Below the pieces are notes generated by a model. It was not told the origin of the DNA, did no database searches, and was given only the letters and a program-made list of their open reading frames with translations. Source: a virus. From it: a stretch of 41,035 bases of DNA. The DNA is taken from IMG/VR virus record IMGVR_UViG_3300036791_000364, positions 1 to 41,035 of that record; one strand, 5' to 3'. Within the stretch, counting starts at the first letter, position 1. Each line of letters starts with the position of its first letter. This document shows positions 7,239-15,862 of the stretch, in pieces. The position numbers and the translations under genes were made by a program.

Positions 7239-7753
7239 GCGTTGCCCAAGCGCCATATCCCGGGCAACCCGCGTTTCCGCCCGTCGACCGGACCCAATGC
7301 ACACCGACGTCAGACGACGTCGCGCTACTAGTCGCCACCCGGACGATCGACAGCACCGGCGACGAACTTGGGACGTTCACGTCCGACACGCGGCCGACCG
7401 ACGTCCAAACCGACGCGTTGATCGGGCAGGCGCTGACGATGGTTCTCACGCCGTTACCGGATCGGTTTTCGTCGTCGCTGTACGACCGCGTGAGTCAAGC
7501 CGTCGCGTTACAAACCGCGATTTTGGTCGAAACAAGCTTCTACCGCGAACAGGCGAACACCGGGTCGATTACGGCGTTGCAAGCGCGGCTTGGCGAAATG
7601 TTGACCGCCGTCGCCGAAGACGCCGGCGGCGCCGGCATATCCAACCGTGTCGATTCGGTCGTCGTGCGCTCGACGATCGCCGACTACGACCCGTATTACT
7701 CGCCGCCGCCACCGCCCGTCGTCGGCCAACCGCTACCACCCGCCGGCGGTTAG
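7235..7753 (+). CDS. Putative head-tail connector (adaptor)
   Basis: A 172-aa protein. After a Pro-rich opening it has a predominantly helical body (DVALLVATRTI, TDVQTDALIGQALTMVL, DRVSQAVALQTAILVETSFY) typical of gp6-like head-tail adaptors that bind below the portal. The C-terminus is Pro-rich. The GTG at 7235 overlaps the previous stop; an earlier in-frame ATG at 7148 lies wholly inside the preceding gene. Confidence 0.65.
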   Translation: MSVAQAPYPGQPAFPPVDRTQCTPTSDDVALLVATRTIDSTGDELGTFTSDTRPTDVQTDALIGQALTMVLTPLPDRFSSSLYDRVSQAVALQTAILVETSFYREQANTGSITALQARLGEMLTAVAEDAGGAGISNRVDSVVVRSTIADYDPYYSPPPPPVVGQPLPPAGG

Positions 7754-7755
7754 CG

Positions 7756-8184
7756 ATGGCCGGCGAAGCGATCGAAGTCATCGGCGTCGGCAAGGTCACA
7801 TCCGACTTACACGGGATCGCCGAACGGATGATTGACGTCGCGCCGGCGCTGGCCGCCCAAATCCACCCGTTGGAGGTTGCGCAGGAAGCCGCGTTTGCGG
7901 CGCTTGGCGGCCGCTACGTCGACACCGGCGCCGTTCGCCGGTCGTTGACTATGTCGGGCACCGAAGGCGCCGTGCGGCGGCTTAGCGGCAACGAACTGAT
8001 GTTCGGAACCGCGATTTGGTACGCGCGCTTTTTGACTGAACGGGTCGGCCCGCAAACCGAAGCCGGCGGGATGGCGCGGCCGTTGCCGCTGGCGGTGATG
8101 AAACTGCCACCCGCGATGGCCGACGAAGCCGGGCACGCCGTTGCGCGGCACATCGTCGGCGACGCCGGGGAACGGGTGCCGTGA
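7756..8184 (+). CDS. Putative head-tail joining or tail completion protein
   Basis: A 142-aa protein with the layout of HK97 gp10-like joining proteins: an N-terminal beta/helix segment, then a region around residues 50-95 with RYVDTGAVRRSLTMSG and NELMFGTAIWYARFLTE, which resembles the strand and helix that place such proteins at the tail top. Position between adaptor and tail terminator supports this. The ATG is 2 nt after the previous stop. Confidence 0.6.
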   Translation: MAGEAIEVIGVGKVTSDLHGIAERMIDVAPALAAQIHPLEVAQEAAFAALGGRYVDTGAVRRSLTMSGTEGAVRRLSGNELMFGTAIWYARFLTERVGPQTEAGGMARPLPLAVMKLPPAMADEAGHAVARHIVGDAGERVP

Positions 8185-8807
8185 GTACCGTCGGCATTTA
8201 CACGCCGTCGGACTTGGCAATTGCCACCGACGTCGACGACCAAATCTTGGCGACGGTCAAAACGTGGGCGGCGACGTACTTGCGCCTTGTCCAAGCCGAC
8301 CGTGCGATGTCGTTCAAGCCGGCGTTGCCGCGGACGTACGCGAACACGTTCGAAGGCTTCGAATTCCTTGACCACCAATTGCCGGCGGTGGTCGCGACGA
8401 CCGCGCAATTGCAAGCGACGATCGGCGGCGCCAACCGCACGTACGAAGGCACGTGGACGTCGCTTGTCGCGACCGTCGTCCGTGGCAAGCGGCCGCCCGC
8501 GACCCGATTTCTGGCGGCGCTGTACGAAGGCGTGTTCCGCGAACTTGTCTTACACAAAGCCGGCGGCGGGCCGATCGACGACATGCGGTTCCAACGCCAG
8601 TACTTCGAACTAGTACCCGACGGGACGGGCCAAGGGCGATACCTGCTGGCCGGGGTTTCGCAATTTCAAATAAGCACGGACGTCGTCGTCCAAGCGTGGG
8701 GTGGACCCGACATCCCCGACGCCGACGAATACGTGGGTGAGGCAACCGTCGTAGAGGTTGACATCGATGTTTTGGGGTCGCAGATCACGATCACGGAGGG
8801 CAACTAG
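8181..8807 (+). CDS. Putative tail terminator or sheath-neighbour protein
   Basis: A 208-aa protein starting on a GTG that overlaps the previous stop. It combines helices (QILATVKTWAATYLRLVQAD) with beta-rich parts ending GEATVVEVDIDVLGSQITIT. Its position just before the sheath is where tail terminator or neck proteins lie in contractile phages. There is no clear family motif, so the role comes from gene order. Confidence 0.5.
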   Translation: MSTVGIYTPSDLAIATDVDDQILATVKTWAATYLRLVQADRAMSFKPALPRTYANTFEGFEFLDHQLPAVVATTAQLQATIGGANRTYEGTWTSLVATVVRGKRPPATRFLAALYEGVFRELVLHKAGGGPIDDMRFQRQYFELVPDGTGQGRYLLAGVSQFQISTDVVVQAWGGPDIPDADEYVGEATVVEVDIDVLGSQITITEGN

Positions 8808-8810
8808 CCA

Positions 8811-9932
8811 ATGAGTTTTGGAGTCATCGTCAATGAACGCACCGCGCCCGCGGCGCAAGGCGTACCCGTCGATACAAGCCAAGTGTTCGTGACCGGCCCG
8901 GTAACCACGCCCGCCGGCGCCGAACCCGTTCTTTGCCAATCCGTCGCCGACTACGAAGCGGCGTTCGGCCCGCGTCAAGGCCCGGACGTCGCGATATGGG
9001 ATTGGCTTGACTTCGCGTTCCGGGAAGGCGTCACGCAAGCCTATGTGACCGGGTACGTGGCGTCGGGCGACTTCACCACCGGGCTTGATTCGTTCGATTC
9101 GCGGCTTGGCCCGGGGCAAGTCGTCGTCGTCGGCGAAACCGCCGCGCCGACGGTGTACGAAGCGATCCAAACGCACGCCGACAACAACAACCGGATCGGG
9201 TTGTTGGACGTCAACGACGCCGACACGCTCACCCAACTTGAACAGCACGGCACCGACGCGATGGCGTTGCCGAACATGGAAAACGTCGGCGTCTTCGGTT
9301 CGTGGGCAACCGGCGACGGCGCGCCCGGCGTCGTGTCGTCGACCGGCCGTAACGTGCCCGCCAGCGCCGCGATCGCCGGCCTATGTTCCCGTGTTGACCA
9401 AACCGGCAACCCGAACCGCGCCGCCGGCGGCCGCGACTTCCCGTTGCAATACGTCACCGGGTTCGAACTGGACCCCAACGACGTCGACCGCGCCGGGCTG
9501 TTCGCCAAGGGCGTCAACATGTTCGCCAACCGTTACAACGTGCTCGAAAACTACGGGTTCGTGACCCCGGTCGCCGAATCGCCCAACACGCCATTTTGGC
9601 AACTGAACTGTTCGCGCACGCGGATGTACCTAAAAGCGAACGCGTTAGCGATCGGCGAAAACTATTACATGCAAACGATCGATGCCAACGGCATCCTTGC
9701 CGGCCAGCTTGCCGCCGAATTGGAAACGATGTGCGCGACGCTGTACCCGGGCGCGCTGTACGGCGCTACCAAAGATGACGCGTACAACGTCAACGTCAGT
9801 CAGTCAATCAACACGACCGCGACCGCCGCCCAAGGCGTACTGACCGCGATCGTCCAAGCAAAGCTAAGTCAATACGCCAAAGCCGTCGTGATCGATTTGG
9901 TATCGGTCCCGGTAATGGGCGTCGTGTCATAG
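8811..9932 (+). CDS. Tail sheath protein
   Basis: A 373-aa contractile sheath subunit. The opening FGVIVNERTAPAAQGVPVDT and the following FVTGPVTTPAG resemble the sheath start; the C-terminus carries RTRMYLKANALAIGENYYMQ and an alpha/beta end (YNVNVSQSINTTATAAQGVL, AVVIDLVSVPV), the handshake domain of the family. Length is in the compact sheath range. GGAGGG precedes the ATG by about ten bases. Presence of a tube protein and baseplate J genes confirms a contractile tail. Confidence 0.88.
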   Translation: MSFGVIVNERTAPAAQGVPVDTSQVFVTGPVTTPAGAEPVLCQSVADYEAAFGPRQGPDVAIWDWLDFAFREGVTQAYVTGYVASGDFTTGLDSFDSRLGPGQVVVVGETAAPTVYEAIQTHADNNNRIGLLDVNDADTLTQLEQHGTDAMALPNMENVGVFGSWATGDGAPGVVSSTGRNVPASAAIAGLCSRVDQTGNPNRAAGGRDFPLQYVTGFELDPNDVDRAGLFAKGVNMFANRYNVLENYGFVTPVAESPNTPFWQLNCSRTRMYLKANALAIGENYYMQTIDANGILAGQLAAELETMCATLYPGALYGATKDDAYNVNVSQSINTTATAAQGVLTAIVQAKLSQYAKAVVIDLVSVPVMGVVS

Positions 9933-9945
9933 GAGGGGTCAAGTA

Positions 9946-10377
9946 ATGGCAACGCGCCAGTACATCCGCGACGACGAAGCGCACATCAGTGTCAAGGTCA
10001 ACGGGGTCGCCTACGGCAACGGCGACAGTTGGGTCACGCTCGCCGGCGGCAAGCTAAGCGCCGCCGGGTTCAAAACCCGTCCCGGCGGGATGGGCCACGA
10101 AGTCGAAGTCGGCGGACCCGCGACCCGTTCCGACATCACCGTCACCACCCAAGCCGACGACATCATGGCCGGCCAACACTCCAAGCTGGAGTCGTTGATC
10201 GGCCGCGGCGCCGCCCAAATCGCCGTCCAATACCTCTACATCGACCGCACCAAGCGCAAAGCAAAGTTCACGGTCAAAGGGCGGCTGAAGGAAGCCAGTT
10301 TGCCCGACTCCAACGGGCTACAGCCCAACGTCGGGATGTACACGATCGTCGTTTCGTGCGACGAACTGGCCGCCTAG
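9946..10377 (+). CDS. Tail tube protein
   Basis: A 143-aa beta-rich protein directly after the sheath, with GGAGGGG near its ATG. Segments such as SVKVNGVAYGNGDSWVTLAG, SDITVTTQADD and the YIDRTKRKAKFTVKGRLKEA strands fit the tube fold of contractile phages. It would polymerise into the inner tube through which DNA passes. Size and order are typical. Confidence 0.8.
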   Translation: MATRQYIRDDEAHISVKVNGVAYGNGDSWVTLAGGKLSAAGFKTRPGGMGHEVEVGGPATRSDITVTTQADDIMAGQHSKLESLIGRGAAQIAVQYLYIDRTKRKAKFTVKGRLKEASLPDSNGLQPNVGMYTIVVSCDELAA

Positions 10378-10407
10378 TAACAAGTCAAGTCAAGTGAAGG
10401 GATTGTC

Positions 10408-10929
10408 ATGTCAACGGAGGATTTCGCCGGCGTAGAAGCCGCGCCGTATCACAACGGCCAGCCGTTGCCCGGGTCGTTCGAAGCGCGGATGCAAGAACGC
10501 CGCGTGCAACGCGAACAGCGCACCACCGAACTATTTGACGTGCCCGGGTTCGAAGACATATTCCGGGTCGAAATGCAGGTCGTCGGGTTCAAGCCGATGT
10601 CCGACATCGCGCTACGGCATCAGCGCAACCGCGACGACGGGATGCGCGCTTTGGCGATCGCCGCCGAACAAGTGATGGCGGCAACCGTCGCGTTTCACTT
10701 GATCCGCGACGACGGGACGACCGCGCCGGCCGAAGGCGACCCGTCGTGGGTCGACATGGCCCGCGCCTATGACCCGACGCTAGACGCGATGGTGCGCCCG
10801 CGGGTCGCGTTGATCCGGCTGTTGGAAGGCCCGGGCGTGCTGGCGCTCAACAACGAATGGTTCGAATGGAACACGCGCGGCAACCAACAGGTCGACAAGG
10901 AACTTGCCGCGGATTTTTCGACGACGTGA
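10408..10929 (+). CDS. Tail assembly chaperone, first part
   Basis: A 173-aa protein between tube and tape measure. The region around FDVPGFEDIFRVEMQVVGFK and the helical C-terminal half (DGMRALAIAAEQVMAATVAF) fit tail assembly chaperones that hold the tape measure before the tube forms. It ends in a T-rich run (10914-10918) that could allow a -1 shift into the next frame. It starts at ATG 10408 after a short AAGTC-type tandem repeat and GAAGGGA. Confidence 0.7.
   Translation: MSTEDFAGVEAAPYHNGQPLPGSFEARMQERRVQREQRTTELFDVPGFEDIFRVEMQVVGFKPMSDIALRHQRNRDDGMRALAIAAEQVMAATVAFHLIRDDGTTAPAEGDPSWVDMARAYDPTLDAMVRPRVALIRLLEGPGVLALNNEWFEWNTRGNQQVDKELAADFSTT
10911..10920 (+). promoter_or_regulatory. 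Candidate -1 ribosomal frameshift site
   Basis: GGATTTTTCG spans three zero-frame codons (GAT TTT TCG). The TTT codon can re-pair perfectly one base back, after which TTC GAC GAC GTG is read into the downstream chaperone frame and gives an approximately 230-aa fusion. It is not a textbook X XXY YYZ heptamer, and coupled GTG initiation at 10926 is an alternative. Confidence 0.4.
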
Positions 10930-11099
10930 CGATCGGCGTGGCGCACGATTGTTCCGTTCTCGGGATTCCGTTCGACTCCGGGCGGCTATTCACCGAACCC
11001 GTCGGCGACTACCTATTGGCGCTGCAAATGGTCGTCGATCGCGTGTCGGACACCAACCGCCGCGAAGCTGACCGCATCGAAAGCCGGATGGCGTCTTGA
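10926..11099 (+). CDS. Tail assembly chaperone, second part
   Basis: A 57-aa frame (if started at GTG 10926, which overlaps the previous stop) with FTEPVGDYLLALQMVVDRVS, in the -1 frame relative to the first chaperone. This layout is the well-known arrangement of tail chaperone pairs where the second is made as a frameshift extension. It ends where the tape measure TTG starts. Separate coupled translation cannot be excluded. Confidence 0.65.
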   Translation: MTIGVAHDCSVLGIPFDSGRLFTEPVGDYLLALQMVVDRVSDTNRREADRIESRMAS

Positions 11100-12919
11100 C
11101 AACGATCCTTGAAGAACTGCTTTTCAAGCTTCGCGCCACCGGCGGCGCCGAAGCCGCCGCCGAAGTCGACACCGCGTCAAGTGCGATCACCAAGTCGGGC
11201 ACCGCGGCCGACGAAGCGTCGGCAAAACACGTCAAGCTTGGAAACAGCTTTGGCGGTTTGAAGGGGATGGCGTCGTCGGCCGCCGGGATGGTCGGCATTG
11301 GCGGGTTGGCGCTTGGGTTGACGGGGGCGGTCAGAAGCATGCAAGCGATGCAGGAAGCCCAAGCGCAACTTGGGTCGTCGATCAAGGCGAACGTCCACAA
11401 ACCGGCCGGCGACGCGACGGCGCAAATGACCGATTTTTCGGAGTCGATGGCGACGCACGGCGGGTTCGCCGCGCCGCAAGCGATCCAAGGGATGGCCCAA
11501 TTCGTGCGTGTCACCCACGACGTCCAGAAGTCCGAAGGCGACTTGACGATGGCGACGAACGTTGCGCGTGGCGCCCACGTCGACCTTGGGCGCGCCGTCC
11601 GCGCCGTGATGATGTTGGAGGAAGGGCACGCCACCGGCCTATCCCGGCTTGGGATCGCGCTAAAACCGGTCAAAACCGCCCAAGACGCGCTCACGGCGTC
11701 GGGGGTCAAGGCGACGATCGAACAAAAAGACGCCGCCAAACAGGCCGACTTGCTTGCGACCAAACAAGCCGGGCTGGCGCTGATTACCAAGCAATACAGC
11801 GGCGCGATGGCGACCTACAGTCACACGTCGGCCGGCGGAATTAGCAACCTCACGAACACGTTCGAAGTATTGGGCGTCAAGGTCGGCCAAGCGGTGTTGC
11901 CGTTCGTCAACGCGTTGGTGCGTGCCATCACGTTGCTGATTGGGCCGTTGAAAGACGTCTTGGGCGTGCTACGGCCGACGTTGCCGCTAATCATCGGTCT
12001 TGGCGTCGCGTGGGGGCTATACAAGCTGGCGATGGTCGGCGCCGAAGTCGCGTCGGCCGTCATGTCAACGACGCTAACCGCGCTGACGCTAGTCGCGACA
12101 TTGCAAACCGCCGGCGTCGACGGGCTGACGCTGGCGTGGGGTTCGCTGGACGCCGCAATGCAAGCCAACGTCATCGGGCTAGTCGTCGTCGCGTTGATCG
12201 CGCTCGTGGCCGGGCTGATTTACGCCTATAAGCACGTGACGTTCTTCCGGGATGCCGTGAACGCCGCGTGGGGAGCGATCAAGACCGCGACAGTCGACAC
12301 GTTCAAGTTCGTCGAAGGGATCATCGTCGGCGTCTTCGATTGGATCAAGGGCCATTGGATGGAACTGGCGCCGATCCTGCTTGGCCCGTTTGCGATTCTC
12401 GGCGAAGCGATCGTCCAAGTGATTATCCATTTCAAGACGATAAAACAGGTCGCCGGCGACGTCGTTCACGCCGTCGTCGGGTTCGTCACGGGCTTGCCGG
12501 CAACGATCGGCCACGCGTTTTCGTCACTGGCGCACATCGTCGGCCACGCGTTTTCGGCCGCGTTCGGCGCGATCCCCGGGATTATCAAAGCGCCGATCAA
12601 CTGGATTATCAAAAAGATTGATTCGCTGTCGATCGACATTCCCGGGTGGGTGCCGATTTTCGGCGGGCACCACCTTGGATTTCACATCCCGCAACTTGCC
12701 GGCGGCGGGTCGGTCAGCCAATCCGGGCCGTACCTTGTCGGCGAACGCGGACCCGAACTTGTGACGTTGCCGCGCGGGTCATACGTCACGCCAAACGCGG
12801 CGCTTGGCGGCGCCGGCGGCGGCGACCAAACGATCGTGATTTACAACATGCTCGACGGCAAGCCGATGTCGAAGTCGGTCATCCGCCAAGGGCTGTTGCA
12901 ACAGTCGCGGGGCGGGTAA
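11096..12919 (+). CDS. Tape measure protein
   Basis: A 607-aa protein, the longest single-chain tail component here. It has an Ala/Gly-rich helical N-terminal part, hydrophobic segments at about residues 275-310 and 355-380 (NVIGLVVVALIALVAGLIYA), and the end motif GGGSVSQSGPYLVGERGPEL, typical of tape measures. At about 1.5 Angstrom per residue, a family rule, the tail would be near 90 nm. The TTG start overlaps the previous stop by four bases. Confidence 0.88.
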   Translation: MTTILEELLFKLRATGGAEAAAEVDTASSAITKSGTAADEASAKHVKLGNSFGGLKGMASSAAGMVGIGGLALGLTGAVRSMQAMQEAQAQLGSSIKANVHKPAGDATAQMTDFSESMATHGGFAAPQAIQGMAQFVRVTHDVQKSEGDLTMATNVARGAHVDLGRAVRAVMMLEEGHATGLSRLGIALKPVKTAQDALTASGVKATIEQKDAAKQADLLATKQAGLALITKQYSGAMATYSHTSAGGISNLTNTFEVLGVKVGQAVLPFVNALVRAITLLIGPLKDVLGVLRPTLPLIIGLGVAWGLYKLAMVGAEVASAVMSTTLTALTLVATLQTAGVDGLTLAWGSLDAAMQANVIGLVVVALIALVAGLIYAYKHVTFFRDAVNAAWGAIKTATVDTFKFVEGIIVGVFDWIKGHWMELAPILLGPFAILGEAIVQVIIHFKTIKQVAGDVVHAVVGFVTGLPATIGHAFSSLAHIVGHAFSAAFGAIPGIIKAPINWIIKKIDSLSIDIPGWVPIFGGHHLGFHIPQLAGGGSVSQSGPYLVGERGPELVTLPRGSYVTPNAALGGAGGGDQTIVIYNMLDGKPMSKSVIRQGLLQQSRGG

Positions 12920-12923
12920 CGCG

Positions 12924-13748
12924 ATGCCGTCGAATTGGCTTGGGCAACAAATCACGTTCGCCGCCGAAATCGACCCGGACATGCATCACGCCAAATACAT
13001 TTGGACGCGCGCCGGGCGCGGCGACACCGTCGCGAAGATTGCCGCCAAGCGCGGGCACCCGGAACTGGCCGCCGACGTGCTGAGGCTGAACAAAGGTCGC
13101 GACGTGTTGGTGCATCCGCACCGTTCGCCGCATCACTCGCCGCCGCCGACCCCGCGGTTGCGGTCGGTCATGCAAACGCTACGCGGCAACGCGCCGATCC
13201 GCTTGCCCGGAACGATGGCGAAGGGCGAAGTGTTGTCGGTCAACGCCGGCGACAGCCCGCCGACCGTCACCGCCGGCTACGCCAAATACGACGTCGTCGA
13301 CGTCGCCGGCCGCAAGGGCGTCAACCGCTTTTTGGGATACGACCCGATCGCGCTCGACATCGCCGTCCAGTTCGAAAACTTCGCGCAAGGGCTTGGCGAA
13401 ACGATCGAAGCGAACATCCGCACGTTGGAGCGATTCGCCGGCCGCGGCGACTATCCCGGCGCCGCCGTTGGTCCGCCCGCGGTGATCCGCGTCAGCGTGA
13501 CCGACAAGCACGGCAACGTCATCCCGTTGATCCCGGCCGATTACCAATGGTCCGCGCAACACCAAAACGCGCCGCTATTTCGGATCACCGCGATCGCGTG
13601 GGACACGTCGCCGCTACGTAATCACAACGGGTTTCGGGTCCGTCAAGCGGCGACCGTGACGATTACCGAATTCACGCCGTTGGTCTTTGTCGAACGATCC
13701 GTGTCGCGCCGGTCGATGACGATCCCAAGCAAGACGAGCAAGAAATGA
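12924..13748 (+). CDS. LysM-type baseplate protein
   Basis: A 274-aa protein. Residues about 22-65 (YIWTRAGRGDTVAKIAAKRG and following VLRLNKGRDVL) match a LysM-like module, as in gp53-like tail proteins of contractile phages. A His/Pro-rich linker follows, then a beta-rich domain with DIAVQFENF and VIRVSVTDKHGNVIPL. In such phages the protein joins tape measure, tube tip and hub. It ends on a stop that overlaps the hub gene ATG. Confidence 0.7.
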   Translation: MPSNWLGQQITFAAEIDPDMHHAKYIWTRAGRGDTVAKIAAKRGHPELAADVLRLNKGRDVLVHPHRSPHHSPPPTPRLRSVMQTLRGNAPIRLPGTMAKGEVLSVNAGDSPPTVTAGYAKYDVVDVAGRKGVNRFLGYDPIALDIAVQFENFAQGLGETIEANIRTLERFAGRGDYPGAAVGPPAVIRVSVTDKHGNVIPLIPADYQWSAQHQNAPLFRITAIAWDTSPLRNHNGFRVRQAATVTITEFTPLVFVERSVSRRSMTIPSKTSKK

Positions 13749-15862
13749 GCGTGTTACCGCTTGACCCGACGACGGAACAGTTGTTGCGGTCGTTGCAAAG
13801 CGACTATGACGTCACAACGCCCGACGCGCACGTCATCGCCGCTCAAATCGCGACGTCGCGGACTCAGCGCGGGAAGGCGACGCCCAAACAAGCCGACCTT
13901 GCGAAGTTCTTGACCGGGATCGCGTACGACTTCACGACCGGCGCCGCCGGCGCACCGACGTTGACGCTGACGTTGTTCGACCCGCAATGGCACATTTTGG
14001 AGTCGGGCTTTTTCGACGCCGACGACAACGGCAAGCTGGACGAAATCGATCTCAATTACCCCGACGGGTCGCGGTTTTGGTGGCGACTTCACCAAGTCAG
14101 CCCGCAACAAAGCATGACCGTCGAAATGGTGTTCGTCCCGCGCGTCATTTCGAAGCTGATGAACCACGTCGGGCCGATCAAGGTCAACCGGGCGACGCGT
14201 ACCCGCGCCGAATTCCTAAAGATGCTGTGCGCCAAGGTGACGAACGACCCGCAAGGCATCGAATTTTATTGCCGGGAACTTGACATAAAACAGCCGGTCG
14301 GGGTTGTTACGACGACGAAGTCGCAATCGTCGTCGAAGGCGCCGGCAAAGAAAGCGGCGAAGTCGAAGGGACTTGGCGCGAACGCCAACAACGTCACGAT
14401 CAAGGGTTACAAGCCCGACACGACCCAACAGGGGTTCATAAATCTGATTTTGCAAGTGTGCGAAAAGGAAGGCGCGTCGAACACCGTTACCGAAGCTTGC
14501 ACGTTCGCGGCGATCATGGAATCGGACATGGGCAAAGACATGGGTTGGGATGCGTCGAACCCGACCTATGGCGGATTGCTCGCCGGTTCCCAAGGCAACT
14601 TCGCGTCGTTCGGGCCGGCGAACAGCCAACAGGTCGCCGAAGCGCAAATCAAGTCGTTTATCCACGGCGGCCGCGGGTACAACGCGGCGTCGTCGCTGCA
14701 ATCGAAGTATCAAGACATCGGCGCGTTGGCGGCACACGTCGAAGGGTGCATCCTGTCCGACGGCAGCTTCGGCCCGAACGATTACGGCCAATACGGGCAG
14801 GAAGCCGGCGTCGACCCGGCGCAAGTCATTAGCGAAGCCAAAGCGATCGTCCAAGCGGGCGGCGGCGGCGGATCGAACCCCGGCACGGGCGCCGGGACGA
14901 TCGCGGTCGCCCAACCGTATTACTTCACGGTCAACGCCGGCGAAGACTATTGGACGGCGATGACCCGGCTTGCCCAAGAGGTTGCTTGGGAACTGATCGT
15001 CGACGGCAACCGCATCTATTACGACCAAGACCGAACTTTGATCGGCCAAAAGGTCGCCGCCATCTTTGACCGCGACGACCGCACGACGCTGTTGTGGAAT
15101 TACGATTGGGTCAACCGGGAAATCGCGACCAACTTCCAAATCCAAGTCATATGCCACCCGATGGAATTTTGCGCCGGCGAAGTCGTGATGGTCAAAGGCT
15201 TCGGGGCGGCGTCGACCGGGTCGACGATGAACTTGCCCGGACGATGGCTGATAACCGAAGTGGCGCGCAACGCCGGCGACGTGTTCGCGACGTTTTCGTT
15301 GGTGCAACCCGCCAAGGCGTTGCCCGAACCCGAACCGCAAACGACGACCGAAAACGTCGGCGGCGTTGGCGGCACGACGCTGTCGACGTCGTTGGGGTCG
15401 ACGACGCCCGGGACGGCGCAAGCGGCGTTCGCCGCGGCGCAACTGTTGAAGTCCTACAAGCTGCCGTACGTGTGGGGCGGCGGGCACGGCACGCTCGACA
15501 AGAAACCGACCGGGCTTGACTGTTCAGGGTCGGTCGGGTGGGTCTTGGCCGCCGCGGGCTTCACGTTGCCCAACGGCGCCAAGGGGCTTGGCGGTTTGGG
15601 CGCGCCCGTGTCGGGCGCGTATTACCCCGGCGTCGAAGGGCTACAAGCTGGCCCGGGCAAGGAAATGACGATTTACGCCAACGCCGGCCACGTGTTCATT
15701 CGGATTCACCCGCAAGGGCTGGCCGACATGCAAGGCAACACCGTCGCGCCGCTTGTCGGCAACCGCGGCTTTGACTTTTTCCCGTGGAACACGTCGGGAT
15801 GTGGCAGCGACGGCGGACCAAGCCCGTCGGGGTTCCAAATGGTGCATTACCCGGGCACGTGA
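13745..15862 (+). CDS. Baseplate hub with lysozyme-like and NlpC/P60 domains
   Basis: A 705-aa multi-domain protein. The N-terminal part looks like a gpD/gp27-type hub. It is interrupted at about residues 235-370 by a lysozyme or transglycosylase-like segment ([14 protein letters not shown], candidate catalytic Glu259), then the hub resumes ([20 protein letters not shown]). The C-terminus from about 560 is an NlpC/P60 peptidase with Cys593 in LDCSGSVGW and His649 in GHVFIRI. It probably opens peptidoglycan locally during injection. The catalytic assignments are by motif only. Confidence 0.82.
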   Translation: MSVLPLDPTTEQLLRSLQSDYDVTTPDAHVIAAQIATSRTQRGKATPKQADLAKFLTGIAYDFTTGAAGAPTLTLTLFDPQWHILESGFFDADDNGKLDEIDLNYPDGSRFWWRLHQVSPQQSMTVEMVFVPRVISKLMNHVGPIKVNRATRTRAEFLKMLCAKVTNDPQGIEFYCRELDIKQPVGVVTTTKSQSSSKAPAKKAAKSKGLGANANNVTIKGYKPDTTQQGFINLILQVCEKEGASNTVTEACTFAAIMESDMGKDMGWDASNPTYGGLLAGSQGNFASFGPANSQQVAEAQIKSFIHGGRGYNAASSLQSKYQDIGALAAHVEGCILSDGSFGPNDYGQYGQEAGVDPAQVISEAKAIVQAGGGGGSNPGTGAGTIAVAQPYYFTVNAGEDYWTAMTRLAQEVAWELIVDGNRIYYDQDRTLIGQKVAAIFDRDDRTTLLWNYDWVNREIATNFQIQVICHPMEFCAGEVVMVKGFGAASTGSTMNLPGRWLITEVARNAGDVFATFSLVQPAKALPEPEPQTTTENVGGVGGTTLSTSLGSTTPGTAQAAFAAAQLLKSYKLPYVWGGGHGTLDKKPTGLDCSGSVGWVLAAAGFTLPNGAKGLGGLGAPVSGAYYPGVEGLQAGPGKEMTIYANAGHVFIRIHPQGLADMQGNTVAPLVGNRGFDFFPWNTSGCGSDGGPSPSGFQMVHYPGT

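Noticed and set aside
14216-15487. 423-aa open frame on the minus strand
   Set aside because: It lies opposite the baseplate hub gene, is Arg-rich with no recognisable domain, and is a typical GC-rich shadow frame.
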